A stretch of 64,000 nt of DNA from Chitinophagaceae bacterium (GCA_020403425.1 JADBXR010000009.1:1-64000), one strand, 5' to 3'. Positions 35,384 to 45,078 are shown, counted from the first letter of the stretch. Made by a program: numbers and translations. Notes: generated from the sequence alone by a model not told the origin.

Positions 35384-36379
35384 TCAGTCCTGTTCAAAAA
35401 CGTATTCTGTATCCAGGTAAACGTCTTTCAGCAATTCACTGTCATCCGGCCAGGGGCTCTCTTCCGCAAAACGAACGCTCTCATCCACTACCAGTCCGAT
35501 ACGGTCATCAATGGCTTTCAGATCGGCCTCAGAGGCGAATTGGTTCGATAAGATGGTGCTGCGCACTTTACTGATCGGATCCTGGTCCTTGTACTCATCC
35601 ACTTCTTCCTTGGAGCGGTATTTCTGTGGGTCTGAGATGGAGTGTCCCTTATACCGGTAGGTCTTTAATTCCAGCAGGGTAGGACCATCGCCTGAACGGG
35701 CCCTTTTTACGGCGCGTGATACGCTTTCGTGCACGCTCTCGGGTGTCATACCATCCACCATGTCTGCGGGCATATCGTATGCGTCGGCCAGTTTATAGAT
35801 GTCCACTACGTTGCTGGTACGCTCCACAGAAGTTCCCATTGCGTAGTTATTGTTCTCGCAAATGAAGATCACGGGCAGTTTCCACAACATGGCCAGGTTG
35901 AATGATTCGTGCAGGATACCCTGACGTGCGGCACCGTCTCCAAAAAAGCAGAGTACCACGTTCTGGGTGCCCTTGTATTTTTCAGCAAAAGCCAGTCCGG
36001 CACCGGTACCGATCTGCGCGCCCACAATACCATGGCCACCGAAAAAACGGTGTTCCGCACTGAAGAAGTGCATACTGCCCCCTTTTCCTTTTGAACAACC
36101 GGTAGCTTTACCATACAATTCTGCCATACAGGAGTTGGCAGACATGCCCTTTGCCAAACCCAGACCATGGTCGCGGTAGGCAGTAATAAAGGGATCATCC
36201 GGCCCTGTGGCGGTCATACAACCGGCAGCAATGGCTTCCTGGCCCACGTAGGCATGGAAGAATCCACGGATCTTACCGGCCATTTTATACATTTCTTCGG
36301 CCTTTAACTCGAACTGACGGATCAATTGCATCAGTTCATACCAATACAGATAGGTTTCTTTTGAGAATTTGGTTGCCAC
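35384..36379 (-). CDS. pdhA: Pyruvate dehydrogenase E1 component, alpha subunit
   Basis: 331 residues. Thiamine diphosphate motif GDGAARQGILHESFNLAM ending ENNNYAMGTS, preceded by FFGGHGIVGAQIGTGAGLAF and followed by YRYKGHSISDPQKYRS (phosphorylation-loop region). It decarboxylates pyruvate together with the beta subunit, which is not adjacent. Its own promoter (TATATTTG) is 22 bp upstream. Confidence 0.94.
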   Translation of the reverse strand: MATKFSKETYLYWYELMQLIRQFELKAEEMYKMAGKIRGFFHAYVGQEAIAAGCMTATGPDDPFITAYRDHGLGLAKGMSANSCMAELYGKATGCSKGKGGSMHFFSAEHRFFGGHGIVGAQIGTGAGLAFAEKYKGTQNVVLCFFGDGAARQGILHESFNLAMLWKLPVIFICENNNYAMGTSVERTSNVVDIYKLADAYDMPADMVDGMTPESVHESVSRAVKRARSGDGPTLLELKTYRYKGHSISDPQKYRSKEEVDEYKDQDPISKVRSTILSNQFASEADLKAIDDRIGLVVDESVRFAEESPWPDDSELLKDVYLDTEYVFEQD

Positions 36380-36400
36380 GTAAGCTGAATTTTAGAGGGG

Positions 36401-36408
36401 CAAATATA
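36401..36408 (-). promoter_or_regulatory. Promoter -7 box TATATTTG (pdhA)
   Basis: Perfect TAnnTTTG match on the minus strand, 22 nt before the pdhA ATG at 36379. The heptad array at 36415-36477 lies where the -33 box and upstream contacts would be. Confidence 0.6.
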
Positions 36409-36414
36409 GGGATA

Positions 36415-36477
36415 GAATGATGAATATCGAACAAGGAATGTCGAACAAGGAATGTCGAAGGACGAGGTATGAGCCGG
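36415..36477. repeat. Heptanucleotide array, GA-initial units
   Basis: Nine consecutive 7-base units all begin with GA: GAATGAT, GAATATC, GAACAAG, GAATGTC, GAACAAG, GAATGTC, GAAGGAC, GAGGTAT, GAGCCGG. The inverse word ACATTCCTTGTT follows at about 36489, so the region can also form a hairpin that may terminate pruA transcription. It fills most of the pruA-pdhA gap. Confidence 0.7.
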
Positions 36478-36536
36478 TTATCCTTCCACATTCCTTGTTT
36501 TTTGCCTGAACCATGGGCGGTTTGGTAGTATGGTTA

Positions 36537-38168
36537 CTAGGCCTCCAGTAAGAAGGGGTATTTGTAATCAACCGGCGGATTATAGGTTTCCTTGATGGTT
36601 CGGGCGCTCAGCCAACGGTATAAATTCAGCATACTGCCGGCCTTATCGTTGGTTCCGGAGGCCCTGGCACCGCCAAACGGCTGCTGGCCCACCACGGCAC
36701 CGGTAGGTTTATCGTTGATATAAAAGTTACCCGCTGCATTCCTGAGTCTATCGGTTGCCAGTTCCACTGCGGCCCTGTCCTGGGCCAGTATGGCACCGGT
36801 AAGGGCGTAGGAAGAGGTATTGTCCAGCAGTGTCAGGGTCTGTTCAAATTTATCTGCATCGTACACATACAGGGTGAGTACCGGTCCGAAGATCTCCTCG
36901 CACATGGTCACATATTTGGGATCCCTGGCTTCGATCACGGTCGGCTCTATGAAATAGCCTTTGGCCTTGCTGTAATTGCCGCCGACTAAAATTTTAGCTT
37001 TTTTATCCTTTTTGGCATTGTCAATGTACTTCGTGATGCTGTTAAAGGCCTTTTCATCGATCACCGCATTGATGAAATTGCTGAAATCCTCCACGGTACC
37101 TATTTTCATTGATTTGATGGCGGCTACCAGCTTGGTCTTCACTGCTTCTGCCAGGTTACTGGGTATATAGGCCCTTGATGCGGCAGAGCATTTTTGTCCC
37201 TGGAACTCAAAAGCCCCTCTGGCCAGTGCTGTGACCACTGCATCCACGTTGGCACTCTTGTGTGCGATCACAAAATCCTTACCGCCAGTTTCTCCCACAA
37301 TGCGCGGATAAGAGCGGTATTTGGCCACGTTCTCACCGATCACTTTCCACATATTATTGAACACACCTGTTGATCCTGTAAAGTGTACACCGGCGAACTC
37401 GCGGTGAGCAAAACATACTTTACCCAGGGTAGGGCCATCCACATAGATCAGGTTGATCACCCCATCCGGTAGACCGGCCTCTTTCAGAATGCGCATGAAC
37501 ATCTGTGCAGAATAGATCTGTGTATTGGCGGGTTTCCATACCACGGTATTGCCGCACATGGCAGCGGATGTGGGCAGGTTACCACCGATGGCGGTAAAGT
37601 TGAATGGGGTAATGGCCAGCACGAATCCTTCCAGCGGGCGCCATTCCATGCGGTTGTGCATGCCGGGTGAGGATACGGGTTGCTGTTTATAGATCTCACT
37701 CAGGAAGTGAACATTGAAACGCAGGAAGTCGATCAGTTCACAGGCACTGTCTATCTCTGCCTGGAAGGCATTTTTACTCTGTCCCAGCATAGTGGTACCG
37801 TTCATATGATACCGGTACTTGGTGGCCAACAGGTCCGCAGCTTTCAGGAAGATATGCGCGCGGTTCTCCCAGCTCATGGCGGCCCAGGCTTCTTTGGCCT
37901 TCAAAGCCGCATCAATGGCCTGGTGCACGTGTTTTTCCTCGCCTGCATGAAAATGTCCCAATGTGAAACTGGTCTCATGCGGGGGATGTATCGCAACTTT
38001 TTTCCCTGTTTTCACGGCTTTGCCGCCGATATACATCGGGATATCGATCTCTTTCTTTTTCAGTTCGGCCAGTGTTTTCTTTAGGGCCGCTCTTTCAGGG
38101 CTTCCGGGTGCATATTGCAGAACGGGTTCATTGGCCGGTAACGGGTATGAAAAGTATCCAAGACTCAT
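36537..38168 (-). CDS. pruA: L-glutamate gamma-semialdehyde (P5C) dehydrogenase
   Basis: 543 residues, full aldehyde-dehydrogenase fold of the stand-alone P5C type. General base E293 (RIVGETGGKDF) and nucleophile C327 (FEFQGQKCSAASRAY) are present, with the cofactor region ITPFNFTAIGGNLPTSAA. It oxidises glutamate semialdehyde to glutamate with NAD+ in proline breakdown. The proline dehydrogenase gene is not nearby. The divergent GlmU-like gene starts 150 bp away. Confidence 0.95.
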   Translation of the reverse strand: MSLGYFSYPLPANEPVLQYAPGSPERAALKKTLAELKKKEIDIPMYIGGKAVKTGKKVAIHPPHETSFTLGHFHAGEEKHVHQAIDAALKAKEAWAAMSWENRAHIFLKAADLLATKYRYHMNGTTMLGQSKNAFQAEIDSACELIDFLRFNVHFLSEIYKQQPVSSPGMHNRMEWRPLEGFVLAITPFNFTAIGGNLPTSAAMCGNTVVWKPANTQIYSAQMFMRILKEAGLPDGVINLIYVDGPTLGKVCFAHREFAGVHFTGSTGVFNNMWKVIGENVAKYRSYPRIVGETGGKDFVIAHKSANVDAVVTALARGAFEFQGQKCSAASRAYIPSNLAEAVKTKLVAAIKSMKIGTVEDFSNFINAVIDEKAFNSITKYIDNAKKDKKAKILVGGNYSKAKGYFIEPTVIEARDPKYVTMCEEIFGPVLTLYVYDADKFEQTLTLLDNTSSYALTGAILAQDRAAVELATDRLRNAAGNFYINDKPTGAVVGQQPFGGARASGTNDKAGSMLNLYRWLSARTIKETYNPPVDYKYPFLLEA

Positions 38169-38307
38169 ACAGTATGGTTTTATCAGTTTGAGTGCGCAAG
38201 GTAAGAAGTTTTTGGTAGCATAACGGATGTACGATGTTGATCGAAGGGTATATCAATGATCGCTTCAACAGGCAGTATCTGCCGGTCGGCAACGGAACAT
38301 TTTCAGT

Positions 38308-38314
38308 TACTTTG
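38308..38314 (+). promoter_or_regulatory. Promoter -7-like box TACTTTG, leaderless GlmU-like gene
   Basis: The sequence TTACTTTGC ends four bases before the ATG at 38319. It is one base shorter than TAnnTTTG but matches the same form as upstream of recF (TTAATTTGC). Transcription would start at or inside the start codon. On the other strand of this 150-bp gap TACCTTGC is a candidate for pruA. Confidence 0.5.
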
Positions 38315-38318
38315 CATC

Positions 38319-39476
38319 ATGGCCATCATACTCTTCGATAACCATCACCGAAAGGGATTGTTCCCCTTCACCTTAACCAGGGCCCTGGCCGATCTGCGCT
38401 TCGGGATCCTGACCATCAAAGAACGATGGGAACAAGTTTCAGGTCAGACCGTATATGTGGCAACGGTTCCCTATCTGCAACCGCTGTATCCGGTCATACC
38501 CACGGGCGACCATACATGGGTGGATGCGTCTGTCATGCCCAGCCGGTCTTTGCTGGATACTGTGCTGTCCCTTACGCCCGGCTGCTGCCTGGCGGATGAG
38601 AACGGATTGATCGCAGGGCGGACCGATCAGCCGCTGAAAATATCAGCTGACCAACTGCTTGCAGCGTTCGAGAACATTACCGATCTGGCAGCGGTAGAGC
38701 GCCTGCAACATCCCTGGCAGCTGATGCAGTGGAACGACCGCATGATACGGGAAGATTGGGTGCTGCTGACCAAGGACAGACATTCACAACCCTTACCGGC
38801 AACGGTACAAGCGGTGCAGCCGGAGAATATTTTCATAGAGCAAGGGGCAAGATTGTCGCATTGTATCCTGAATGCCGCTACAGGACCCATCTACATTGCC
38901 CGGGATGCCGAGATCATGGAAGGTTCCGTGGTGCGCGGGCCCTTTGTGCTGGGACAGGGTTCCGTGCTGAAGATGAACAGCCGTGTATATGGCGCCACAA
39001 CACTCGGGCCTTTTTGTATGGGAGGCGGCGAGATCAAGAATACGGTCATGATGGGGTATAGCAACAAAGCCCATGATGGGTACCTGGGAGATTCCGTGGT
39101 GGGTGAATGGTGCAATTTTGGTGCAGGCAGTACCAACAGCAATATCAAGAACACAGCAGGAGAGGTGAAGCTCTGGGATATGGGCGCGGAAAACTATGTA
39201 GGTGTTGGACAAAAATGTGGGGTCATCATGGGTGATTATTCACGCGTGGCCATCAATTCTGCCATCAATACCGGCTCGATGATCGGGGTGAGTTGTAATG
39301 TATTCGGGGCGGGACTATTGCCTACCATCATTCCCAATTTTGCCTGGGGTGTGGGTGGTACCCGTTATGAACCTAAGAAGGCGCTGGAAGCCATTGATAA
39401 CTGGAAACGTCTGAAGGGCCGGCAACTCAGCGATTCGGAAATTGCTGTGTTACAGCATATCTTTGCGCATTATTAA
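38319..39476 (+). CDS. GlmU-like protein with left-handed beta-helix (putative sugar nucleotidyltransferase)
   Basis: 385 residues from the ATG at 38319 (MAIILFDNHHRKGLFPF). The N-terminal half lacks the usual nucleotide-binding GxGTRM loop and instead has LFPFTLTRALADLRFGIL. The C-terminal half is a left-handed beta-helix (APIYIARDAEIMEG-type hexads, MGEGEIKNT-like, NFGAGSTNSNIKNTAG, YVGVGQKCGVIMGD). This is the Bacteroidota GlmU-like family of uncertain activity, perhaps an acetyltransferase. It is 27 bp upstream of tpiA and probably co-transcribed with it. Confidence 0.85.
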   Translation: MAIILFDNHHRKGLFPFTLTRALADLRFGILTIKERWEQVSGQTVYVATVPYLQPLYPVIPTGDHTWVDASVMPSRSLLDTVLSLTPGCCLADENGLIAGRTDQPLKISADQLLAAFENITDLAAVERLQHPWQLMQWNDRMIREDWVLLTKDRHSQPLPATVQAVQPENIFIEQGARLSHCILNAATGPIYIARDAEIMEGSVVRGPFVLGQGSVLKMNSRVYGATTLGPFCMGGGEIKNTVMMGYSNKAHDGYLGDSVVGEWCNFGAGSTNSNIKNTAGEVKLWDMGAENYVGVGQKCGVIMGDYSRVAINSAINTGSMIGVSCNVFGAGLLPTIIPNFAWGVGGTRYEPKKALEAIDNWKRLKGRQLSDSEIAVLQHIFAHY

Positions 39477-39503
39477 CCAACAAACGACCAATTTTTTTCA
39501 AGC

Positions 39504-40268
39504 ATGAGAACACAGATCGCAGCAGCCAACTGGAAAATGAACCTGACCCTGCAGCAGGGAGAGGCTTTGTTAGACGCCATCATTGCACAGCCGCATTCCC
39601 TGAACGCCAACCAGCAGGCGGTATTTGCCGTTCCTTTTCCTTACCTGGCCATGGCACAACAGAAACTGGCGGGAAAACAGAATGTGTTTGTGGCTGCGCA
39701 GAACTGTTACAGCAAGAAAAACGGCGCTTATACCGGTGAGACCTCTGTAGAGATGTTGCAGTCGCTGGGTATCCAATATGTGGTACTGGGCCATTCCGAG
39801 CGTCGTGAATACTTTCATGAGAGCAACCAGTTCCTGGCTGAGAAAGTGAATATCTGTCTTGAATATAACATACGTCCCATCTTCTGCTGTGGTGAGCCAC
39901 TCTCCATCCGCGAGGCCAATACACAGAATGCATTTGTGGCCAAACAACTCGAAGAATCCCTGTACCATCTTTCTGCAGAACAGCTGCAACAGGTAGTGAT
40001 CGCTTATGAACCCATCTGGGCCATCGGGACCGGCAAAACTGCTTCCAGCGCACAGGCGCAGGAGATGCATGCTTTCATCCGGTCGCAACTGGCTGGTAAA
40101 TACGGTACTGCAGTAGCTGATTCCATTTCTATTCTATATGGAGGTAGCGTAAAAGCTGCCAATGCGGTGGATATTTTTGGTCAGCCGGATGTGGATGGCG
40201 GACTGGTAGGCGGAGCCTCACTGGTAGCTGACGAATTTGTGGCCATCATCAACGCATTGAAGAAATAG
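39504..40268 (+). CDS. tpiA: Triosephosphate isomerase
   Basis: 254 residues. Catalytic residues K11 (AANWKMN), H97 (VLGHSERREYF) and E169 (AYEPIWAIGTGK) are present, with the phosphate loop YGGSVKAANA and GGLVGGASL at the C-terminus. It interconverts dihydroxyacetone phosphate and glyceraldehyde 3-phosphate. It is followed by a 197-bp gap with an 11-base tandem array before the convergent Sua5 gene. Confidence 0.97.
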   Translation: MRTQIAAANWKMNLTLQQGEALLDAIIAQPHSLNANQQAVFAVPFPYLAMAQQKLAGKQNVFVAAQNCYSKKNGAYTGETSVEMLQSLGIQYVVLGHSERREYFHESNQFLAEKVNICLEYNIRPIFCCGEPLSIREANTQNAFVAKQLEESLYHLSAEQLQQVVIAYEPIWAIGTGKTASSAQAQEMHAFIRSQLAGKYGTAVADSISILYGGSVKAANAVDIFGQPDVDGGLVGGASLVADEFVAIINALKK

Positions 40269-40367
40269 GGTAATGGTCGTTAAGGCATAGAAAGTGGGCT
40301 GAATGGGAGATAACTGATCATCGGGTCATGCCCGGATGGTGATACAATGATGACCGGAGGTCATTAA

Positions 40368-40422
40368 CTATAAGTTAGCTATAAGTTAGCTATAACTTAC
40401 CTATAACGCAGCCATAAGTTAC
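40368..40422. repeat. Five tandem 11-base repeats (CTATAAGTTAG type)
   Basis: Exactly 5 x 11 bases: CTATAAGTTAG, CTATAAGTTAG, CTATAACTTAC, CTATAACGCAG, CCATAAGTTAC. TAAGTTA-gcta-TAACTTA inside it can form a 7-bp hairpin. It lies between the convergent tpiA and Sua5 genes, so it may work as a terminator or mark a repeat-expansion site. The rest of the 40269-40465 gap holds nothing I recognise. Confidence 0.75.
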
Positions 40423-40465
40423 CACTGCTTCGCCATTTAGGGCTTCCGTTTAAAATTCCTATATG

Positions 40466-41428
40466 TCATTTGTGAATGGCCTGTGCGCGGTTCAACCTGT
40501 CGTTGATGGCCTGTCCGATGCCCGTATCCGGGAAGTCTTCTGCCAGTATCAGGTCTACATCCATTTCGTCGATCCTACGCATGGTGGCGAACAGTTTTTG
40601 TGCGGCCTCGCTGATATTACTAGCAGGAGAAAGTATAAAAAGATGAGAACCGGTCGCCACGGGATAGGATCTTGTAAAACTGATCACAGCCATTCTTTTA
40701 TCAGGGAACTGCTTCATCAGGGCAGGCACATCTCCTTTGTATAAGGGTATTCGGGTGGCATAATGACTTTTCAATTGTCCGGGCGTGGACGGTGTAGCTG
40801 TATGAACACCGGTAACCACGGGAAGTCCCGTGACAGCGGTGATCATTTCTGCCGAGATACCTCCGGCCCTGTGCAGGATCACTTTGTCGCCACTGACTTC
40901 TGCAATACTCGATTCTACCCCCACCTGGCAGGGGCCCCCGTCCAGTATGTAGGGGATCTTGCCATTCAGTCCTTGCAATACATGTGTCGCAGTGGTGGGA
41001 CTCACATACCCGAATGGGTTGGCACTGGGGGCCGCCAGCGGGAATCCGACCCTCCTTAACAGTTCTCTGGAAACTTCGTGAGCGGGGATCCGGATGGCTA
41101 CTTTGTCACTGCCTGCTGTTACCAGTTCGGGCACGATCTCTTTTTTACGAAGCAGTAAGGTAAAGGGGCCTGGCATAAATGCCTGTGCCAGTTGCCGGCT
41201 GACCGCATCCACAAAAGCATAGGTCTCTATGTCCGCAATATCCGCAACATGCAATATGAGGGGGTTGAACCTGGGGCGGTTCTTGGCTTCGTAAATGGCG
41301 ACCACGGCTGCTTCATGCAGGGCATTGCCTGCCAGTCCGTATACGGTTTCTGTGGGTATGGCCACCAAGGCATCCTTACGGAGAAGGCTGGCAGCTACTG
41401 CAATATCTTGTCCAATGATCGTCTGCAT
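40466..41428 (-). CDS. sua5: L-threonylcarbamoyladenylate synthase, Sua5/YwlC with C-terminal domain
   Basis: 320 residues from the ATG at 41428 (MQTIIGQDIAVAASLLRK). The longer frame upstream reads through non-coding-like sequence. TIPTETVYGLAGNALHEAAV-type and KNRPRFNPLILHV bind ATP, FMPGPFTLLLRKK and AAPSANPFGYVSPTTA are the conserved YrdC loops, and PSTPGQLKSHYAT links to the small Sua5 domain. It makes threonylcarbamoyl-AMP for the t6A modification of tRNA. Confidence 0.93.
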   Translation of the reverse strand: MQTIIGQDIAVAASLLRKDALVAIPTETVYGLAGNALHEAAVVAIYEAKNRPRFNPLILHVADIADIETYAFVDAVSRQLAQAFMPGPFTLLLRKKEIVPELVTAGSDKVAIRIPAHEVSRELLRRVGFPLAAPSANPFGYVSPTTATHVLQGLNGKIPYILDGGPCQVGVESSIAEVSGDKVILHRAGGISAEMITAVTGLPVVTGVHTATPSTPGQLKSHYATRIPLYKGDVPALMKQFPDKRMAVISFTRSYPVATGSHLFILSPASNISEAAQKLFATMRRIDEMDVDLILAEDFPDTGIGQAINDRLNRAQAIHK

Positions 41429-41614
41429 CAGGCTGTTAGGCACAAAGTGAACAATGATAGGATAATCCCTTTCCGGAACAGCGGCGCCGGGGCCCGGATC
41501 GGGATGATTCCTGCTGCGAATGTAGCATCCTGCGTGAAATTCCCGAAATAGGAGGATAGCGGGGGATAAACGTTCCCTGTGGAAAATCATACCGCTTACT
41601 TCATGCTTCGCGCT

Positions 41615-41622
41615 TATCTTTG
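41615..41622 (+). promoter_or_regulatory. Promoter -7 box TATCTTTG, leaderless lepA
   Basis: TATCTTTG matches TAnnTTTG and is followed by CGGACT and the lepA ATG at 41629, so the transcript would have no or almost no leader. The divergent 200-bp region toward sua5 (41429-41628) shows no other clear element. Confidence 0.65.
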
Positions 41623-41628
41623 CGGACT

Positions 41629-43413
41629 ATGAAGCATATCAGGAATTTTTGCATCATCGCGCATATTGACCATGGTAAGAGTACCCTGGCCGACAGGCTG
41701 CTGGAGCATACGCAGACCATTACCGAGCGGCAGATGATGGACCAGGTACTGGACGATATGGACCTGGAACGTGAAAAAGGGATCACCATCAAGAGCCACG
41801 CCATACAGATCAACTATCCTTACAAAGGGGAACAATACGTATTGAACCTGATCGATACACCCGGACACGTGGACTTCAGCTATGAGGTAAGCCGTGCCCT
41901 GGCGGCCTGTGAAGGGGCTTTGCTGCTGGTGGATGCTTCGCAGGGTATCCAGGCCCAGACCATCAGTAACCTATACCTGGCCATTGATAATGACCTGGAG
42001 ATCATTCCGGTGATCAACAAGATCGACATGGATGGCGCCAAGATCCCGGAAGTGACCGACCAGATTATTGACCTGATCGGCTGCAAACAGGAAGACATCC
42101 TGCTCGCCAGCGGTAAATCGGGCATCGGCATCGAAGAGATCCTGCAGGCCATCATTGAAAGGATACCTGCTCCTGAGGGAGATCCGGAAGCGCCTTTGCA
42201 GGCGTTGATCTTCGACAGCGTGTTCAACAGTTTCCGCGGTATCATCGTTTACTACCGGATCATGAACGGCGTGCTGAGAAAAGGGGACAAGATCCGTTTC
42301 GTGGCTTCCGGCCAGGATTATTATGCGGATGAAGTGGGGGTTCTGAAACTGAATATGACGCCGAAGGACGAAGTACGTGCGGGAGATGTGGGCTATATCA
42401 TCACCGGCATCAAGAATGCCAAGGAAGTGAAAGTGGGTGATACCATCACCCTGGCCGGTAACCCCGGTGAGATGATCCATGGTTTTGAAGAAGTGAAACC
42501 CATGGTATTTGCCGGCATCTTCCCGGTGAATACGGATGAGTTCGAGGAGTTGCGCGATTGTATGGATAAACTCCAGCTCAACGATGCCTCACTTACGTTT
42601 GAACTGGAGACCTCGCAGGCCCTCGGTTTCGGCTTCCGTTGCGGTTTCCTTGGATTGTTGCACATGGAGATCATCCAGGAGCGACTGGAACGTGAGTTCA
42701 ACCAGACCGTGATCACCACGGTGCCGAACGTAAGTTTCAATGCCTACACCACCCGTGGAGAGAAGATCACTGTGAACAACCCGGTAGAGATGCCGGATCC
42801 TGTTAAGATCGATCGTATCGAAGAACCTTTCATCAAAGCGCAGATCATTACCCTGCCTGAATATATCGGTAATATCATGACCCTCTGTTTGGGCAAACGG
42901 GGCATACTCGTCAACCAGAGTTATCTTACCCCGACCCGCGTGGAACTGATCTTCGAAATGCCGCTCACAGAGATCGTATTCGATTTCTATGACAAACTGA
43001 AAAGTTCCACCCGTGGCTACGCTTCGTTCGACTATACCCCGATCGGTTCAAGGGATGCGGATATTGTAAAGATGGATATTCTGCTGAACGGGGACAAAGT
43101 GGATGCTTTGAGCGCCCTGATCCACCGCAGCCGTGCCCAGGATTTCGGCCGTAAACTTTGTGAGAAACTGAAAGAGCTGTTGCCCAAACAGCAGTTCCAG
43201 ATCGCCATCCAGGCTGCCATCGGCGCCAAAGTGATCGCCCGTGAGAACATCAGCGCCATGCGTAAGGATGTAACAGCGAAATGTTATGGAGGTGATATCA
43301 GCCGTAAACGTAAACTGCTCGAGAAACAGAAAGAAGGTAAAAAACGCATGCGCCAGATCGGTAACGTAGAGATCCCTCAGGAAGCTTTTCTGGCAGTACT
43401 GAAACTGGATTAG
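41629..43413 (+). CDS. lepA: Elongation factor 4 (LepA)
   Basis: 594 residues from the ATG at 41629, giving the standard start [20 protein letters not shown]. GTPase motifs: AHIDHGKS (P-loop), [12 protein letters not shown] and ASGKSGIG. The elongation-factor domains II, III and V are followed by the LepA-specific C-terminal domain ([20 protein letters not shown]). It acts on stalled or mispositioned ribosomes. A strong hairpin separates it from the convergent secreted-protein gene. Confidence 0.97.
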   Translation: MKHIRNFCIIAHIDHGKSTLADRLLEHTQTITERQMMDQVLDDMDLEREKGITIKSHAIQINYPYKGEQYVLNLIDTPGHVDFSYEVSRALAACEGALLLVDASQGIQAQTISNLYLAIDNDLEIIPVINKIDMDGAKIPEVTDQIIDLIGCKQEDILLASGKSGIGIEEILQAIIERIPAPEGDPEAPLQALIFDSVFNSFRGIIVYYRIMNGVLRKGDKIRFVASGQDYYADEVGVLKLNMTPKDEVRAGDVGYIITGIKNAKEVKVGDTITLAGNPGEMIHGFEEVKPMVFAGIFPVNTDEFEELRDCMDKLQLNDASLTFELETSQALGFGFRCGFLGLLHMEIIQERLEREFNQTVITTVPNVSFNAYTTRGEKITVNNPVEMPDPVKIDRIEEPFIKAQIITLPEYIGNIMTLCLGKRGILVNQSYLTPTRVELIFEMPLTEIVFDFYDKLKSSTRGYASFDYTPIGSRDADIVKMDILLNGDKVDALSALIHRSRAQDFGRKLCEKLKELLPKQQFQIAIQAAIGAKVIARENISAMRKDVTAKCYGGDISRKRKLLEKQKEGKKRMRQIGNVEIPQEAFLAVLKLD

Positions 43414-43440
43414 GTCTCTTAGATAAAGGTCCAAAATTAA

Positions 43441-43490
43441 AAGGGTTAAAGTAGTTGAAGGAGTTTACCACCTCGACCACTTTAACCCTT
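43441..43490. terminator. Bidirectional terminator hairpin between lepA and the secreted-protein gene
   Basis: A 17-bp almost perfect stem (AAGGGTTAAAGTAGTTG, 43441-43457, with CGACCACTTTAACCCTT, 43474-43490; two G-T pairs) with a 16-nt loop. A-rich sequence precedes and T-rich sequence follows, fitting termination in both directions. Confidence 0.8.
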
Positions 43491-43512
43491 CCTATTTTCA
43501 ACTTCCTTTCCT

Positions 43513-44451
43513 TTATCCCTTCCCGTTTTTCTTTTTGGTATTCGGAAAGCTGTTGCCACCTCTTTCAGCTCCAGGCTGTGGAGGGTTGATATTGGACCTG
43601 GGATCGGCTTCTTTTACCACAGGTACGTGCACCCACTTGCCATTGATCCACCTGAACCCTTCATAACTGCCCATGGGGATCAGCGTGTGCCGGTTTTCGG
43701 GTTCGCCTGTTTCGCTGGTGAGATGGGCGAAAGTGATCATGCCCAGTTCCTCATCGTAATTCAGGCGGGCATTGGCCTGCTTTTTAAATTCCAGGCAGAA
43801 ACGATAAGCTGGTTGCGCCGGTTTCAGTGCATCGTTGGCATAGGTGAAATACCGACCGCCGAAGATGGGACGGTTCTGTTCATCAAAGGTCAATACTTCC
43901 ACCCATTTCTTGGTGCTTCGGGCATCGTTCTCATCGTAACCAAAAAGGGTATAATAGGTTTTGTTGTTGTACGTGTTCTGGATGATGTTATAGTACACCG
44001 CACCGATCCACTGCTGGTTGGTACGGACAGAATCGACCGGGTTGTCGGTAAAAGGGGAATAGTCGTACAGGGGGATCAATTTCAAAGACCCATCCTTTGT
44101 TCGGAACTGGATGGCGCCTTTCTGGCGGTAATAGGAGAGATCCTTCATTACCTGCCAGGTAAATATGCGGAAACTGCTGTCAGGTGCATAGATATGTGAG
44201 ATCGTTCTCAGAGAATCAAAAGGGTAGGAGAACGAGTAAGGGATCTTTAATGCCTGCACCAGCGCCTTGGTAAAAATGCTGTCGGCAGTGGTACGGTCGC
44301 CCACTTCTTCTCCGTTCACGATATCATTGGCATAATTCCGCATGTTCTCTTCCAGCTGCATCAGCGCCTGGACAGAGGCAGGTAACTTCTGTTGTGCGTT
44401 AGCGGTGATGGCCAGACAAGAAAATAACAGGAAAACCAATGCTTGCTTCAT
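43513..44451 (-). CDS. Secreted conserved hypothetical protein
   Basis: 312 residues. Signal peptide (ALVFLLFSCLAITANAQQ). The middle (WIGAVYYNIIQNTYNNKTYY, TLFGYDENDARSTKKW, EVLTFDEQNRPIFGGRYF) is a pattern I have seen only in Bacteroidota hypothetical proteins and predicts a beta-rich secreted domain. The C-terminus is Pro/Gly/Lys-rich and probably disordered (NPPQPGAERGGNSFPNTKKK). No function can be given. It is monocistronic, ending at the bidirectional terminator. Confidence 0.75.
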   Translation of the reverse strand: MKQALVFLLFSCLAITANAQQKLPASVQALMQLEENMRNYANDIVNGEEVGDRTTADSIFTKALVQALKIPYSFSYPFDSLRTISHIYAPDSSFRIFTWQVMKDLSYYRQKGAIQFRTKDGSLKLIPLYDYSPFTDNPVDSVRTNQQWIGAVYYNIIQNTYNNKTYYTLFGYDENDARSTKKWVEVLTFDEQNRPIFGGRYFTYANDALKPAQPAYRFCLEFKKQANARLNYDEELGMITFAHLTSETGEPENRHTLIPMGSYEGFRWINGKWVHVPVVKEADPRSNINPPQPGAERGGNSFPNTKKKNGKG

Positions 44452-44522
44452 ACATCAATATTACATCCTATCTGCATGTGCCGGTCAACTCCGGCATGGA
44501 TGCCATGAATTTTAAGGTTTTC

Positions 44523-45077
44523 TTAGCCCTGAACTGCTTTGGCGAAACCCAGCAGGTCATCAAAACGCAGGTCGATCCTGGGATCGGGGAACGGTGTTTC
44601 TGGATGGGTGGAAGCGATGAATACCGTGTGCATGCCCGCATTGCGGCCAAATTCCATATCGCTGGTACGGTTACCGGCAACGAGGCTTCGGGTAAGATCG
44701 ATCTCGGGAAAATCGGCCTTGGCCTGGAAAGCCATACCTGGATTGGGTTTCCGGTTGATGGAATCATTGTCTAGGTCGGAGCAGAAATATATCTTGTCAA
44801 TACGTCCGCCATGCTGGTCAACCGCTTCGAGCATATTCGAATGGATCCGCTGGAGGTCTTCCAGGGTCATTAAACCTCTGCCAACCCCTTTCTGGTTGGT
44901 AACGATCACGATACGCGTAAACTTTTTTGCGAGAATGGCCAGTGCTTCCAGGGTACTATCGTAAAAACGGAACTCTTCCCAGTTACGGATATAGTCATTG
45001 TCCTTGTCGTGGTTGATCACGCCATCCCGGTCAAGGAATAAGGTCCAGTCTTGGTTGATCTTTGTCAGGTCCAGCAT
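44523..45077 (-). CDS. gmhB: D,D-heptose 1,7-bisphosphate phosphatase (HAD-IIIA)
   Basis: 184 residues from the ATG at 45077. LFLDRDGVINHD has nucleophile D16 and acid/base D18; IVTNQKGVGRGLM, RIDKIYFCSD and KPNPGMAFQAKADFPEI complete the family, although the zinc-loop cysteines are reduced to one. It removes the C7 phosphate of heptose bisphosphate. It sits one base after hddC in the same strand and closes the heptose set hddA-gmhA-hddC-gmhB. Confidence 0.9.
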   Translation of the reverse strand: MLDLTKINQDWTLFLDRDGVINHDKDNDYIRNWEEFRFYDSTLEALAILAKKFTRIVIVTNQKGVGRGLMTLEDLQRIHSNMLEAVDQHGGRIDKIYFCSDLDNDSINRKPNPGMAFQAKADFPEIDLTRSLVAGNRTSDMEFGRNAGMHTVFIASTHPETPFPDPRIDLRFDDLLGFAKAVQG

Positions 45078-45078
45078 C

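Noticed and set aside
41620-41628. TTG start three codons upstream of lepA
   Set aside because: It lies inside the -7 promoter box, and the ATG at 41629 gives the standard LepA N-terminus.
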